Origin: Cherax quadricarinatus
Lineage: Eukaryota; Arthropoda; Malacostraca; Decapoda; Parastacidae
Length of the DNA: 64,000 bases
Direction: 5' to 3'
NCBI RefSeq assembly: GCF_038502225.1
Contig: NC_091346.1
Coordinates: forward strand, 11,653,365-11,717,364
In this document: positions 1-15,315 of the stretch, in pieces
Layout: the number at the start of each line of letters is the position of its first letter
Position numbering within the stretch: position 1 is the stretch's first letter
Notes under the pieces: generated by a model
The model's database searches: none
Told to the model about the DNA's origin: nothing
Seen by the model: only the letters and a program-made list of their open reading frames with translations
Made by a program: the position numbers and the translations under genes

Positions 1-3000
1 CACCACCAGCACTACCACTCACCTAGACCAGTCACCACCAGCTCTACCACTCACCTAGACCAGCCACCACCAGTACTACCACTCACCTGGACCAGTCACC
101 ACCAGCACTACCACTCACCTGGACCAGTCACCACCAGTACTACCACTCACCTGGACCAGTCACCACCAGTACTACCACTCACCTGGACCAGTCACCACCA
201 GCACTACCACTCACCTGGACCAATCACCACCAGCACTACCACTCACCTGGACCAGTCACCACCAGTACTACCACTCACCTGGACCAGTCACCACCAGCAT
301 TACCACTCACCTAGACCAGTCACCACCAGCACTACCACTCACCTGGACCAGTCACCACCAGTACTACCACTCACCTGGACCAGTCACCACCAGCACTACC
401 ACTCACCTGGACCAGTCACCACCAGCACTACCACTCACCTGGACCAGTCACCACCAGTACTACCACTCACCTGGACCAGTCACCACCAGCACTACCACTC
501 ACCTGGACCAGTCACCACCAGTACTACCACTCACCTGGACCAGTCACCACCAGCACTACCACTCACCTGGACCAGTCACCACCAGTACTACCACTCACCT
601 GGACCAGTCACCACCAGTACTACCACTCACCTGGACCAGTCACCACCAGTACTACCACTCACCTGGACCAGTCACCACCAGTACTACCACTCACCTGGAC
701 CAGTCACCACCAGTACTACCACTCACCTGGACCAGTCACCACCAGTACTACCACTCACCTGGACCAGTCACCACCAGTACTACCACTCACCTGGACCAGT
801 CACCACCAGCACTACCACTCACCTAGACCAGTCACCACCAGCACCACCACTCACCTGGACCATTCACCACCAGCACTACCACTCACCTGGACCAGTCACC
901 ACCAGCATTACCACTCACCTAGACCAGTCACCACCAGCACTACCACTCACCTGGACCAGTCACCACCAGTACTACCACTCACCTGGACCAGTCACCACCA
1001 GCACTACCACTCACCTAGACCAGTCACCACCAGCACCACCACTCACCTGGACCAGTCACCACCAGCAGCACCACTCACCTGGACCGGTCACCACCAGCAG
1101 CACCACCCACCTGGACCAGTCACCACCAGCACTACCACTCACCTGGACCAGTCACCACCAGCACTACCACTCACCTGGACCAGTCACCACCAGCACTACC
1201 ACTCACCTGGACCAGTCACCACCAGCAGCACCACTCACCTGGACCGGTCACCACCAGCAGCACCACTCACCTGGACCAGTCACCACCAGCACTACCACTC
1301 ACCTGGACCAGTCACCACCAGCACTACCACTCACCTGGACCAGTCACCACCAGCACTACCACTCACCTGGACCAGTCACCACCAGCACTACCACTCACCT
1401 GGACCAGTTACCACCAGCAGCACCACTCACCTGGACCGGTCACCACCAGCAGCACCACTCACCTGGACCGGTCACCACCAGCACTACCACTCACCTGAAC
1501 CAGTCACCACCAGCACTACCACTCATCTGGACCGGTCACCACCAGCAGCACCACTCACCTGGACCGGTCACCACCAGCAGCACCACTCACCTGGACCAGT
1601 CACCACCACCAGCACCACTCACCTGGACTAGTCACCACCAGTACTACCACTCACCTGGACCAGTCACCACCAGTACTACCGCTCACCTGGACCAGTCACC
1701 ACCAGTACTACCTCTCATCTGGACCAGTCACCACCAGTACTACCACTCACCTGGACCAGTCACCACCAGTACTACCACTCACCTGGACCAGTCACCACCA
1801 GTACTACCACTCACCTGGACCAGTCACCACCAGTACTACCACTCACCTGGACCAGTCACCACCAGTACTACCACTCACCTGGACCAGTCACCACCAGTAC
1901 TACCACTCACCTGGACCAGTCACCACCAGCACTACCACTCACCTGGACCAGTCACCACCAGTACTACCACTCACCTGGACCAGTCACCACCAGCACTACC
2001 ACTCACCTGGACCAGTCACCACCAGCACTACCACTCACCTGGACCAGTCACCACCAGCAGCACCACTCACCTGGACCAGTCACCACCAGTACTACCACTC
2101 ACCTGGACCAGTCACCACCAGCACTACCACTCACCTGGACCAGTCACCACCAGTACTACCACTCACCTGGACCAGTCACCACCAGCAGCACCACTCACCT
2201 GGACCAGTCACCACCAGCAGCACCACTCACCTGGACCAGTCACCACCAGTACTACCACTCACCTGGACCAGTCACCACCAGCAGCACCACTCACCTGGAC
2301 CAGTCACCACCAGTACTACCACTCACCTGGACCAGTCACCACCAGCACTACCACTCACCTGGACCAATCACCACCAGCTCTACCATTCACCTGGACAAGT
2401 CACCACCAGCACTACCACTCACCTGGACCAGTCACCACCAGCACTACCACTCACCTAGACCAGTCACCACCAGCACCACCACTCACCTGGACCATTCACC
2501 ACCAGCACTACCACTCACCTAGAGCAGTCACCACCAGCACTACCACTCACCTGGACCAGTCACAACCAGCACTACCACTCACCTAGACCAGCCACCACCA
2601 GCACTACCACTCACCTAGACCAGTCACCACCAGCACTACCACTCACCTGGGCCAGTCACCACCAGCACTACCACTCACCTAGCCCAGCCACCACCAGCAC
2701 TACCACTCACCTAGACCAGTCACCACCAGCACTACCACTCACCTAGACCAGTCACCACCAGCACTACCACTCACCTGGACCAGTCACCACCAGCTCTTCC
2801 ACTCACCTAGACCAGCCACCACCAGCACTACCACTCACCTGGACCAGTCACCACCAGCACTACCACTCACCTGGACCAATCACCACCAGCACTACCACTC
2901 ACCTGGACCAGTCACCACCAGCACTACCACTCACCTGGACCAGTCACCACCAGCACTACCACTCACCTGGACCAATCACCACCAGCACTACCACTCACCT

Positions 3001-6000
3001 GGACCAGCCACCACCAGCACTACCACTCACCTGGACCAGTCACCACCAGCACTACCACTCACCTGGACCAATCACCACCAGCACTACCACTCACCTGGAC
3101 CAGTCACCACCAGCACTACCACTCACCTGGACCAATCACCACCAGTACTACCACTCACCTGGACCAATCACCACCAGCACTACCACTCACCTGGACCAAT
3201 CACCACCAGCACTACCACTCACCTGGACCAGTCACCACCAGCACTACCACTCACCTGGACCAATCACCACCAGCACTACCACTCACCTAGACCAGTCACC
3301 ACCAGCTCTACCACTCACCTAGACCAGCCACCACCAGCACTACCACTCACCTGGACCAGTCACCACCAGCACTACCACTCACCTGGACCAATCACCACCA
3401 GCACTACCACTCACCTGGACCAATCACCACCAGCACTACCACTCACCTAGATCAGTCACCACCAGCACTACCACTCACCTAGACCAGTCACCACCAGTAC
3501 TACCACTCACCTAGCCCAGCCACCACCAGCACTACCACTCACCTAGACCAGTCACCACCAGCACTACCACTCACCTGGACCAGTCACCACCAGTACTACC
3601 ACTCACCTGGACCAGTCACCACCAGCACTACCACTCACCTAGACCAGCCACCACCAGCACTACCACTCACCTGGACCAGTCACCACCAGCACTACCACTC
3701 ACCTAGACCAGTCACCACCAGCACTACCACTCACCTGGACCAGTCACCACCAGTACTACCACTCACCTGGACCAGTCACCACCAGCACTACCACTCACCT
3801 AGACCAGCCACCACCAGCACTACCACTCACCTGGACCAATCACCACCAGCACTACCACTCACCTGGACCAGTCACCACCAGTACTACCACTCACCTGGAC
3901 CAGTCACCACCAGCACTACCACTCACCTAGACCAGTCACCACCAGCACCACCACTCACCTGGACCATTCACCACCAGCACTACCACTCACCTAGACCAGT
4001 CACCACCAGCACCACCACTCACCTGGACCAGTCACCACCAGCACTACCACTCACCTAGACCAGTCACCACCAGCACTACCACTCACTTAGACCAGTCACC
4101 ACCAGCACTACCACTCACCTGGACCAGTCACCACCAACACTACCACTCACCTAGCCCAGCCACCACCAGCACTACCACTCACCTAGACCAGTCACCACCA
4201 GCACTACCACTCACCTAGACCAGTCACCACCAGCACCACCACTCACCTGGACCATTCACCACCAGCACTACCACTCACCTAGACCAGTTACCACCAGCAC
4301 TACCACTCACCTGGACCAGTCACCACCAGCACTACCACTCACCTAGACCAGTCACCACCAGCACCACCACTCACCTGGACCATTCACCACCAGCACTACC
4401 ACTCACCTAGACCAGTTACCACCAGCACTACCACTCACCTGGACCAGTCACCACCAGCACTACCACACCTGGACCAGTCACCACCAGCACTACCACTCAC
4501 CTAGCCCAGCCACCACCAGCACTACCACTCACCTAGACCAGTCACCACCAGCACTACCACTCACCTAGACCAGTCACCACCAGCACTACCACTCACCTGG
4601 ACCAGTCACCACCAGCACTACCACTCACCTAGACCAGCCACCACCAGCACTACCACTCACCTGGACCAGTCACCACCAGCACTACCACTCACCTAGACCA
4701 GTCACCACCAGAACTACCACTCACCTAGACCAGTCACCACCAGAACTACCACTCACCTAGACCAGTCACCACCAGCACTACCACTCACCTAGACCAGCCA
4801 CCACCAGCACTACCACTCACCTAGACCAGTCACCACCAGCACTACCACTCACCTAGACCAGCCACCACCAGCACTACCACTCACCTGGACCAGTCACCAC
4901 CAGCACTACCACTCACCTAGACCAGTCACCACCAGCACTACCACTCACCTAGACCAGTCACCACCAGAACTACCACTCACCTAGACCAGCCACCACCAGC
5001 ACTACCACTCACCTAGACCAGTCACCACCAGCACTACCACTCACCTGGACCAGCCACCACCAGCACTACCACTCACCTAGACCAGCCACCACCAGCACTA
5101 CCACTCACCTGGACCAGTCACCACCAGCACTACCACTCACCTAGACCAGTCACCACCAGCACCACCACTCACCTGGACCATTCACCACCAGCACTACCAC
5201 TCACCTAGAGCAGTCACCACCAGCACTACCACTCACCTGGACCAGTCACAACCAGCACTACCACTCACCTAGACCAGCCACCACCAGCACTACCACTCAC
5301 CTAGACCAGTCACCACCAGCACTACCACTCACCTGGGCCAGTCACCACCAGCACTACCACTCACCTAGACCAGCCACCACCAGCACTACCACTCACCTGG
5401 ACCAGTCACCACCAGCACTACCACTCACCTAGACCAGTCACCACCAGCACTACCACTCACCTGGACCAGTCACCACCAGCACTACCACTCACCTGGACCA
5501 GTCACCACCAGCACTACCACTCACCTAGACCAGTCACCACCAGCACTACCACTCACCTGGACCAGTCACCACCAGCACTACCACTCACCTAGACCAGTCA
5601 CCACCAGCACTACCACTCACCTAGCCCAGCCACCACCAGCACTACCACTCACCTAGACCAGTCACCACCAGCACTACCACTCACCTAGACCAGTCACCAC
5701 CAGCACTACCACTCACCTGGACCAGTCACCACCAGCTCTACCACTCACCTAGACCAGCCACCACCAGCACTACCACTCACCTGGACCAGTCACCACCAGC
5801 ACTACCACTCACCTGGACCAATCACCACCAGCACTACCACTCACCTGGACCAGTCACCACCAGCACTACCACTCACCTGGACCAGTCACCACCAGCACTA
5901 CCACTCACCTGGACCAATCACCACCAGCACTACCACTCACCTGGACCAGCCACCACCAGCACTACCACTCACCTGGACCAGTCACCACCAGCACTACCAC

Positions 6001-9000
6001 TCACCTGGACCAATCACCACCAGCACTACCACTCACCTGGACCAGTCACCACCAGCACTACCACTCACCTGGACGAATCACCACCAGCACTACCACTCAC
6101 CTGGACCAATCACCACCAGCACTACCACTCACCTGGACCAATCACCACCAGCACTACCACTCACCTAGACCAGTCACCACCAGCTCTACCACTCACCTAG
6201 ACCAGCCACCACCAGCACTACCACTCACCTGGACCAGTCACCACCAGCACTACCACTCACCTGGACCAATCACCACCAGCACTACCACTCACCTGGACCA
6301 ATCACCACCAGCACTACCACTCACCTAGACCAGTCACCACCAGCACTACCACTCACCTAGACCAGTCACCACCAGTACTACCACTCACCTAGCCCAGCCA
6401 CCACCAGCACTACCACTCACCTAGACCAGTCACCACCAGCACTACCACTCACCTGGACCAGTCACCACCAGTACTACCACTCACCTGGACCAGTCACCAC
6501 CAGCACTACCACTCACCTAGACCAGCCACCACCAGCACTACCACTCACCTGGACCAGTCACCACCAGCACTACCACTCACCTAGACCAGTCACCACCAGC
6601 ACTACCACTCACCTGGACCAGTCACCACCAGTACTACCACTCACCTGGACCAGTCACCACCAGCACTACCACTCACCTAGACCAGCCACCACCAGCACTA
6701 CCACTCACCTGGACCAATCACCACCAGCACTACCACTCACCTGGACCAGTCACCACCAGTACTACCACTCACCTGGACCAGTCACCACCAGCATTACCAC
6801 TCACCTAGACCAGTCACCACCAGCACTACCACTCACCTGGACCAGTCACCACCAGTACTACCACTCACCTGGACCAGTCACCACCAGCACTACCACTCAC
6901 CTAGACCAGTCACCACCAGCACCACCACTCACCTGGACCATTCACCACCAGCACTACCACTCACCTAGACCAGTCACCACCAGCACCACCACTCACCTGG
7001 ACCAGTCACCACCAGCACTACCACTCACCTAGACCAGTCACCACCAGCACTACCACTCACTTAGACCAGTCACCACCAGCACTACCACTCACCTGGACCA
7101 GTCACCACCAACACTACCACTCACCTAGCCCAGCCACCACCAGCACTACCACTCACCTAGACCAGTCACCACCAGCACTACCACTCACCTAGACCAGTCA
7201 CCACCAGCACCACCACTCACCTGGACCATTCACCACCAGCACTACCACTCACCTAGACCAGTTACCACCAGCACTACCACTCACCTGGACCAGTCACCAC
7301 CAGCACTACCACTCACCTAGACCAGTCACCACCAGCACCACCACTCACCTGGACCATTCACCACCAGCACTACCACTCACCTAGACCAGTTACCACCAGC
7401 ACTACCACTCACCTGGACCAGTCACCACCAGCACTACCACACCTGGACCAGTCACCACCAGCACTACCACTCACCTAGCCCAGCCACCACCAGCACTACC
7501 ACTCACCTAGACCAGTCACCACCAGCACTACCACTCACCTAGACCAGTCACCACCAGCACTACCACTCACCTGGACCAGTCACCACCAGCACTACCACTC
7601 ACCTAGACCAGCCACCACCAGCACTACCACTCACCTGGACCAGTCACCACCAGCACTACCACTCACCTAGACCAGTCACCACCAGAACTACCACTCACCT
7701 AGACCAGTCACCACCAGAACTACCACTCACCTAGACCAGTCACCACCAGCACTACCACTCACCTAGACCAGCCACCACCAGCACTACCACTCACCTAGAC
7801 CAGTCACCACCAGCACTACCACTCACCTAGACCAGCCACCACCAGCACTACCACTCACCTGGACCAGTCACCACCAGCACTACCACTCACCTAGACCAGT
7901 CACCACCAGCACTACCACTCACCTAGACCAGTCACCACCAGAACTACCACTCACCTAGACCAGCCACCACCAGCACTACCACTCACCTAGACCAGTCACC
8001 ACCAGCACTACCACTCACCTGGACCAGCCACCACCAGCACTACCACTCACCTAGACCAGCCACCACCAGCACTACCACTCACCTAGACCAGTCACCACCA
8101 GCACTACCACTCACCTGGACCAGTCACCACCAGCACTACCACTCACCTAGACCAGCCACCACCAGCACTACCACTCACCTAGACCAGTCACCACCAGCAC
8201 TACCACTCACCTAGACCAGCCACCACCAGCACTACCACTCACCTAGACCAGTCACCACCAGCACTACCACTCACCTGGACCAGCCACCACCAGCACTACC
8301 ACTCACCTAGACCAGCCACCACCAGCAGTACCACTCACCTAGACCAGTCACCACCAGCACTACCACTAACCTTCACCAATCACCACCAGCACTACCACTC
8401 ACCTGGACCAGTCACCACCAGTACTACCACTCACCTGGACCAGTCACCACCTGCATTACCACTCACCTAGACCAGCCACCACCAGCACTACCACTCACCT
8501 AGCCCAGCCACCACCAGCACTACCACTCACCTAGACCAGTCACCACCAGCACTACCACTCACCTTCACCAATCACCACCAGCACTACCACTCACCTGGAC
8601 CAGTCACCACCAGTACTACCACTCACCTGGACCAGTCACCACCTGCATTACCACTCACCTAGACCAGTCACCACCAGCACTACCACTCACCTGGACCAGT
8701 CACCACCAGCACTACCACTCACCTAGACCAGCCACCACCAGCACTACCACTCACCTAGACCAGTCACCACCAGCATTACCACTCACCTGGGCCAGTCACC
8801 ACCAGCACTACCACTCACCTGGACCAGTCACCACCAACACTACCACTCACCTGGACCAGTCACCACCAGCACTACCACTCACCTAGACCAGCCACCACCA
8901 GCACTACCACTCACCTGGGCCAGTCACCACCAGCACTGCCACTCTATTGGACCAGCCACCACCAGCACTACCACTCACCTGGACCAGTCACCACCAGCAC

Positions 9001-12000
9001 TACCACTCACCTGGACCAGTCACCACCAGCACTACCACTCACCTAGACCAGTCACCACCAGCATTACCACTCACCTGGACCAGTCACCACCAGCACTACC
9101 ACTCACCTAGACCAGTCACCACCAACACTACCACTCACCTGGACCAGTCACCACCAGCACTACCACTCACCTAGACCAGTCACCACCAGCATTACCACTC
9201 ACCTGGGCCAGTCACCACCAGCACTACCACTCACCTGGACCAGTCACCACCAACACTACCACTCACCTGGACCAGTCACCACCAGCACTACCACTCACCT
9301 AGACCAGCCACCACCAGCACTACCACTCACCTGGGCCAGTCACCACCAGCACTGCCACTCTATTGGACCAGCCACCACCAGCACTACCACTCACCTGGAC
9401 CAGTCACCACCAGCACTACCACTCACCTGGACCAGTCACCACCAGCACTACCACTCACCTAGACCAGTCACCACCAGCATTACCACTCACCTGGACCAGT
9501 CACCACCAGCACTACCACTCACCTAGACCAGTCACCACCAACACTACCACTCACCTGGACCAGTCACCACCAGCACTACCACTCACCTAGACCAGCCACC
9601 ACCAGCACTACCACTCACCTGGGCCAGTCACCACCAGCACTGCCACTCTATTGGACCAGCCACCACCAGCACTACCACTCACCTGGGCCAGTCACCACCA
9701 GCACTGCCACTCTATTGGACCAGCCACCACCAGCACTACCACTCACCTGGGCCAGTCACCACCAGCACTGCCACTCTATTGGACCAGCCACCACCAGCAC
9801 TACCACTCACCTGGACCAGTCACCACCAGAACTACCACTCACCTGGACCAGTCACCACCAGTACTACCACTCACCTGGACCAGTCACCACCAGCACTACC
9901 ACTCACCTGGACCAGTCACCACCAGAACTACCACTCACCTGGACCAGTCACCACCAGTACTACCACTCACCTGGACCAGTCACCACCAGCACTACCACTC
10001 ACCTAGACCAGCCACCACTAGCACTACCACTCACCTGGACCAGTCACCACCAGTACTACCACTCACCTGGACCAGTCACCACCAGCACTACCACTCACCT
10101 GGACCAGTCACCACCAGCACTACCACTCACCTGGACCAGTCACCACCAGCACTACCACTCACCTGGACCAATCACCACCAGCACTACCACTCACCTGGAC
10201 CAGTCACCACCAGTACTACCACTCACCTGGACCAGTCACCACCAGCATTACCACTCACCTAGACCAGTCACCACCAGCACTACCACTCACCTGGACCAGT
10301 CACCACCAGCACTACCACTCACCTAGACCAGCCACCACCAGCACTACCACTCACCTGGGCCAGTCACCACCAGCACTGCCACTCTATTGGACCAGCCACC
10401 ACCAGCACTACCACTCACCTAGACCAGTCACCACCAGCACTACCACTCACCTGGACCAGTCACCACCAGCTCTACCACTCACCTGGACCAGCCACCACCA
10501 GCACTACCACTCACCTGGACCAGTCACCACCAGCACTACCACTCACCTGGACCAATCACCACCAGCACTACCACTCACCTGGACCAGTCACCACCAGTAC
10601 TACCACTCACCTGGACCAGTCACCACCAGCATTACCACTCACCTAGACCAGTCACCACCAGCACTACCACTCACCTGGACCAGTCACCACCAGTACTACC
10701 ACTCACCTGGACCAGTCACCACCAGCACTACCACTCACCTGGACCAGTCACCACCAGTACTACCACTCACCTGGACCAGTCACCACCAGCACTACCACTC
10801 ACCTAGACCAGTCACCACCAGCACCACCACTCACCTGGACCATTCACCACCAGCACTACCACTCACTTAGACCAGTCACCACCAGCACTACCACTCACCT
10901 GGACCAGTCACCACCAACACTACCACTCACCTGGACCAGTCACCACCAGCACTACCACTCACCTAGACCAGTCACCACCAGCACCACCACTCACCTGGAC
11001 CATTCACCACCAGCACTACCACTCACTTAGACCAGTCACCACCAGCACTACCACTCACCTGGACCAGTCACCACCAACACTACCACTCACCTGGACCAGC
11101 CACCACCAGCACTACCACTCACCTAGACCAGTCACCACCAGCACTACCACTCACCTAGACCAGTCACCACCAGCACTACCACTCACCTGGACCAGTCACC
11201 ACCAGCACTACCACTCACCTAGACCAGCCACCACCAGCACTACCACTCACCTGGACCAGTCACCACCAGCACTACCACTCACCTGGACCAATCACCACCA
11301 GCACTACCACTCACCTGGACCAGTCACCACCAGTACTACCACTCACCTGGACCAGTCACCACCAGCATTACCACTCACCTAGACCAGTCACCACCAGCAC
11401 TACCACTCACCTGGACCAGTCACCACCAGTACTACCACTCACCTGGACCAGTCACCACCAGCACTACCACTCACCTAGACCAGTCACCACCAGCACTACC
11501 ACTCACCTGGACCAATCACCACCAGCACTACCACTCACCTGGACCAGTCACCACCAGTACTACCACTCACCTGGACCAGTCACCACCAGCATTACCACTC
11601 ACCTAGACCAGTCACCACCAGCACTACCACTCACCTGGACCAGTCACCACCAGTACTACCACTCACCTGGACCAGTCACCACCAGCACTACCACTCACCT
11701 AGACCAGTCACCACCAGCACTACCACTCACCTGGACCAGTCACCACCAGTACTACCACTCACCTGGACCAGTCACCACCAGCACTACCACTCACCTAGAC
11801 CAGTCACCACCAGCACTACCACTCACCTGGACCAGTCACCACCAGTACTACCACTCACCTGGACCAGTCACCACCAGCACTACCACTCACCTAGACCAGT
11901 CACCACCAGCACTACCACTCACCTGGACCAGTCACCACCAGTACTACCACTCACCTGGACCAGTCACCACCAGCACTACCACACCTGGACCAGTCACCAC

Positions 12001-14380
12001 CAGCACTACCACTCACCTAGACCAGTCACCACCAGCACTACCACTCACCTGGACCAGTCAGCACCAGCACTACCACTCACCTTGACCAGCCACCACCAGC
12101 ACTACCACTCACCTAGACCAGTCACCACCAGCACTACCACACCTGGACCAGTCACCACCAGCACTACCACTCACCTAGCCCAGTCACCACCAGCACTACC
12201 ACTCACCTAGCCCAGTCACCACCAGCACTACCACTCACCTAGACCAGTCACCACCAGTACTACCACTCACCTTGACCAGCCACCACCAGCACTACCACTC
12301 ACCTAGCCCAGTCACCACCAGCACTACCACACCTGGACCAGTCACCACCAGCACTACCACTCACCTAGACCAGTCACCACCAGCACTACCACTCACCTAG
12401 ACCAGCCACCACCAGCACTACCACTCACCTAGACCAGTCACCACCAGCACTACCACTCACCTAGACCAGTCACCACCAGCACTACCACTCACCTAGACCA
12501 GCCACCACCAGCACTACCACTCACCTGGACCAGTCACCACCAGCACTACCACTCACCTAGACCAGTCACCACCAGCACTACCACTCACCTGGACCAGTCA
12601 CCACCAGCACTACCACTCACCTTGACCAGCCACCACCAGCACTACCACTCACCTGGACCAGTCACCACCAGCACTACCACTCACCTGGACCAGTCACCAC
12701 CAGCACTACCACTCACCTGGACCAGTCACCACCAGCACTACCACTCACCTAGACCAGCCACCACCAGCACTACCACTCACCTGGACCAGTCACCACCAGC
12801 ACTACCACTCACCTGGACCAGTCACCACCAGCACTACCACTCACCTGGACCAGTCACCACCAGCACTACCACTCACCTAGACCAGTCACCACCAGCACTA
12901 CCACTCACCTGGACCAGTCACCACCAGCACTACCACTCACCTAGACCAGTCACCACCAGCACTACCACTCACCTGGACCAGTCACCACCAGCACTACCAC
13001 TCACCTAGACCAGTCACCACCAGCACTACCACTCACCTAGACCAGTCACCACCAGCACTACCACTCACCTTGACCAGTCACCACCAGCATTACCACTCAC
13101 CTAGACCAGTCACCACCAGCACTACCACTCACCTAGACCAGTCACCACCAGCACTACCACTCACCTTGACCAGTCACCACCAGCATTACCACTCACCTTG
13201 ACCAGTCACCACCAGCACTACCACTCACCTAGACCAGTCACCACCAGCACTACCACTCACCTAGACCAGTCACCACCAGCACTACCACTCACCTGGACCA
13301 GTCACCACCAGCATTACCACTCACCTAGACCAGTCACCACCAGCACTACCACTCACCTAGACCAGTCACCACCAGCACTACCACTCACCTAGGCCAGTCA
13401 CCACCAGCACTACCACTCACCTAGACCAGCCACCACCAGCACTACCACTCACCTGGACCAGTCACCACCAGCACTACCACTCACCTAGACCAGTCACCAC
13501 CAGCACTACCACTCACCTGGACCAGTCACCACCAGCACTACCACTCACCTGGACCAGTCACCACCAGCACTACCACTCACCTTGACCAGCCACCACCAGC
13601 ACTACCACTCACCTGGACCAGTCACCACCAGCACTACCACTCACCTGGACCAGTCACCACCAGCACTACCACTCACCTGGACCAGTCACCACCAGCACTA
13701 CCACTCACCTAGACCAGTCACCACCAGCACTACCACTCACCTGGACCAGTCACCACCAGCACTACCACTCACCTAGACCAGTCACCACCAGCACTACCAC
13801 TCACCTAGACCAGTCACCACCAGCACTACCACTCACCTTGACCAGCCACCACCAGCACTACCACTCACCTGGACCAGTCACCACCAGCACTACCACTCAC
13901 CTGGACCAGTCACCACCAGCACTACCACTCACCTGGACCAGTCACCACCAGCACTACCACTCACCTAGACCAGTCACCACCAGCACTACCACTCACCTAG
14001 ACCAGTCACCACCAGCACTACCACTCACCTAGACCAGCCACCACCAGCACTACCACTCACCTAGACCAGTCACCACCAGCACTACCACTCACCTGGACCA
14101 GTCACCACCAGCACTACCACTCACCTGGACCAGTCACCACCAGCACTACCACTCACCTTGACCAGCCACCACCAGCACTACCACTCACCTGGACCAGTCA
14201 CCACCAGCACTACCACTCACCTGGACCAGTCACCACCAGCACTACCACTCACCTGGACCAGTCACCACCAGCACTACCACTCACCTGGACCAGTCACCAC
14301 CAGCACTACCACTCACCTAGACCAGTCACCACCAGCACTACCACTCACCTAGACCAGTCACCACCAGCACTACCACTCAC
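1..14380. repeat. 32-bp satellite array, about 450 copies
   Basis: A head-to-tail array whose unit is 32 bp, made of CACCACCAG, then CACTACCACTCACC, then TGGACCAGT. The main variants are AGCACT/AGTACT/AGCAGC, TGGACC/TAGACC/TAGCCC and CAGT/CAGC/CAAT. A few units are 30 bp through loss of TC (4463, 7437, 11983, 12140, 12333). Because 32 is not a multiple of 3, the translation repeats every 96 bp (32 residues) and any run free of TAG variants stays open, which gives the spurious frames at 8947-10326 and 12622-14352. The array runs off the left edge of the window. Confidence 0.97.
8935..9790. repeat. higher-order repeat blocks inside the 32-bp satellite
   Basis: The rare variant CACTGCCACTCTATTGG marks units near 8935, 9351, 9639, 9703, 9767 and 10375. 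The first two are exactly 416 bp apart (13 units) and the blocks between them are the same unit for unit, so 13-unit blocks were copied as a whole. Other copied blocks sit further left: ACTCACTTAG at 4081 recurs at 7055 and the 30-bp unit at 4463 recurs at 7437, both 2974 bp apart (93 units minus 2 bp). The AGAGCAG variant at 2521 recurs at 5207, 2686 bp away (84 units minus 2 bp). Confidence 0.85.
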
Positions 14381-14944
14381 CTAAACCGCTCATTACCTTC
14401 ACTACCACTCATCTAGACCACTCACCACCGTCAGTATCACTCACCTTGACCACTCACCACCTTCACTACCACTCACCTAGACCACTCACCACCTTCACTA
14501 CCACTCATCTAGACCACTCACCACCAACACTATCACTCACCAACATCCCTCACCACCAACACTACCACTCACCACTGTCACTACCACTCATCTAGACCAC
14601 TCACCTAGACCACTCACCACCTTCACTACCACTCATCTAGACCACTCACCACCAACACTATCACTCACCAACATCCCTCACCACCAACACTACCACTCAC
14701 CACCGTCACTACCACTCATCTTGACCACTCACCACCAACACTATCACTCACCAACATCCCTCACCACCAACACTACCACTCACCACTGTCACTACCACTC
14801 ATCTAGACCACTCACCTAGACCACTCACCACCGTCAGTATCACTGACCTTGACCACTCGCCACCAACACTACCACTCACCACCGTCACTACCACTCATCT
14901 AGACCACTCATCACCAACACTACCACTCACCTAGACCACTCACC
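14381..14944. repeat. degenerate edge of the satellite
   Basis: Diverged relatives of the 32-bp unit (CTAGACCACTCACCACC and CACTACCACTCATC motifs), mixed with a new unit CACCAACATCCCTCACC that recurs near 14541, 14669 and 14751. The loss of regularity towards the right is typical of an array edge that is no longer being homogenised. Confidence 0.85.
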
Positions 14945-15243
14945 TATTTTGTTTATTTTCAACAGCACATCCACTATCATCACCACTCCACCACCATCAC
15001 TACTCTTCACCACTACCACTACTCTTGCCCATCACCACCACCACCACTTTTCATCGCCACCTCTACTCTTCACCACCACCACTGCTCTTCATCACTACCA
15101 CCAATACTGCTCTTCACCACCTTCACTATGACCACCACCACTGCTCTTCAACATCACCACCACCACCACCATTACTCTTCACCATCACCACCACCACTAC
15201 TCTTCACCACCACCATCACTTCTCTTCTCCATCACCTCATTAG
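14945..15243. repeat. CAC/TCTTCAC-rich low-complexity tract
   Basis: Imperfect CAC, CACCAC and CTCTTCACC repeats with no unit longer than about 20 bp. The short open frames here reflect composition only. Bases 15244-15315 are a short unique stretch with nothing recognisable. Confidence 0.8.
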
Positions 15244-15315
15244 ACAATTGGAGTAATTCACACGTAGGATGTCTTGGAGGCTTATAGTTAAGAGTGCTGA
15301 GAGAGGAGCCCGGCC

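Noticed and set aside
8947..14352. Open frames of 64-203 codons in the 32-bp satellite
   Set aside because: They arise wherever TAG variants are absent, shift through all frames every 32 bp and have no start context or domain.
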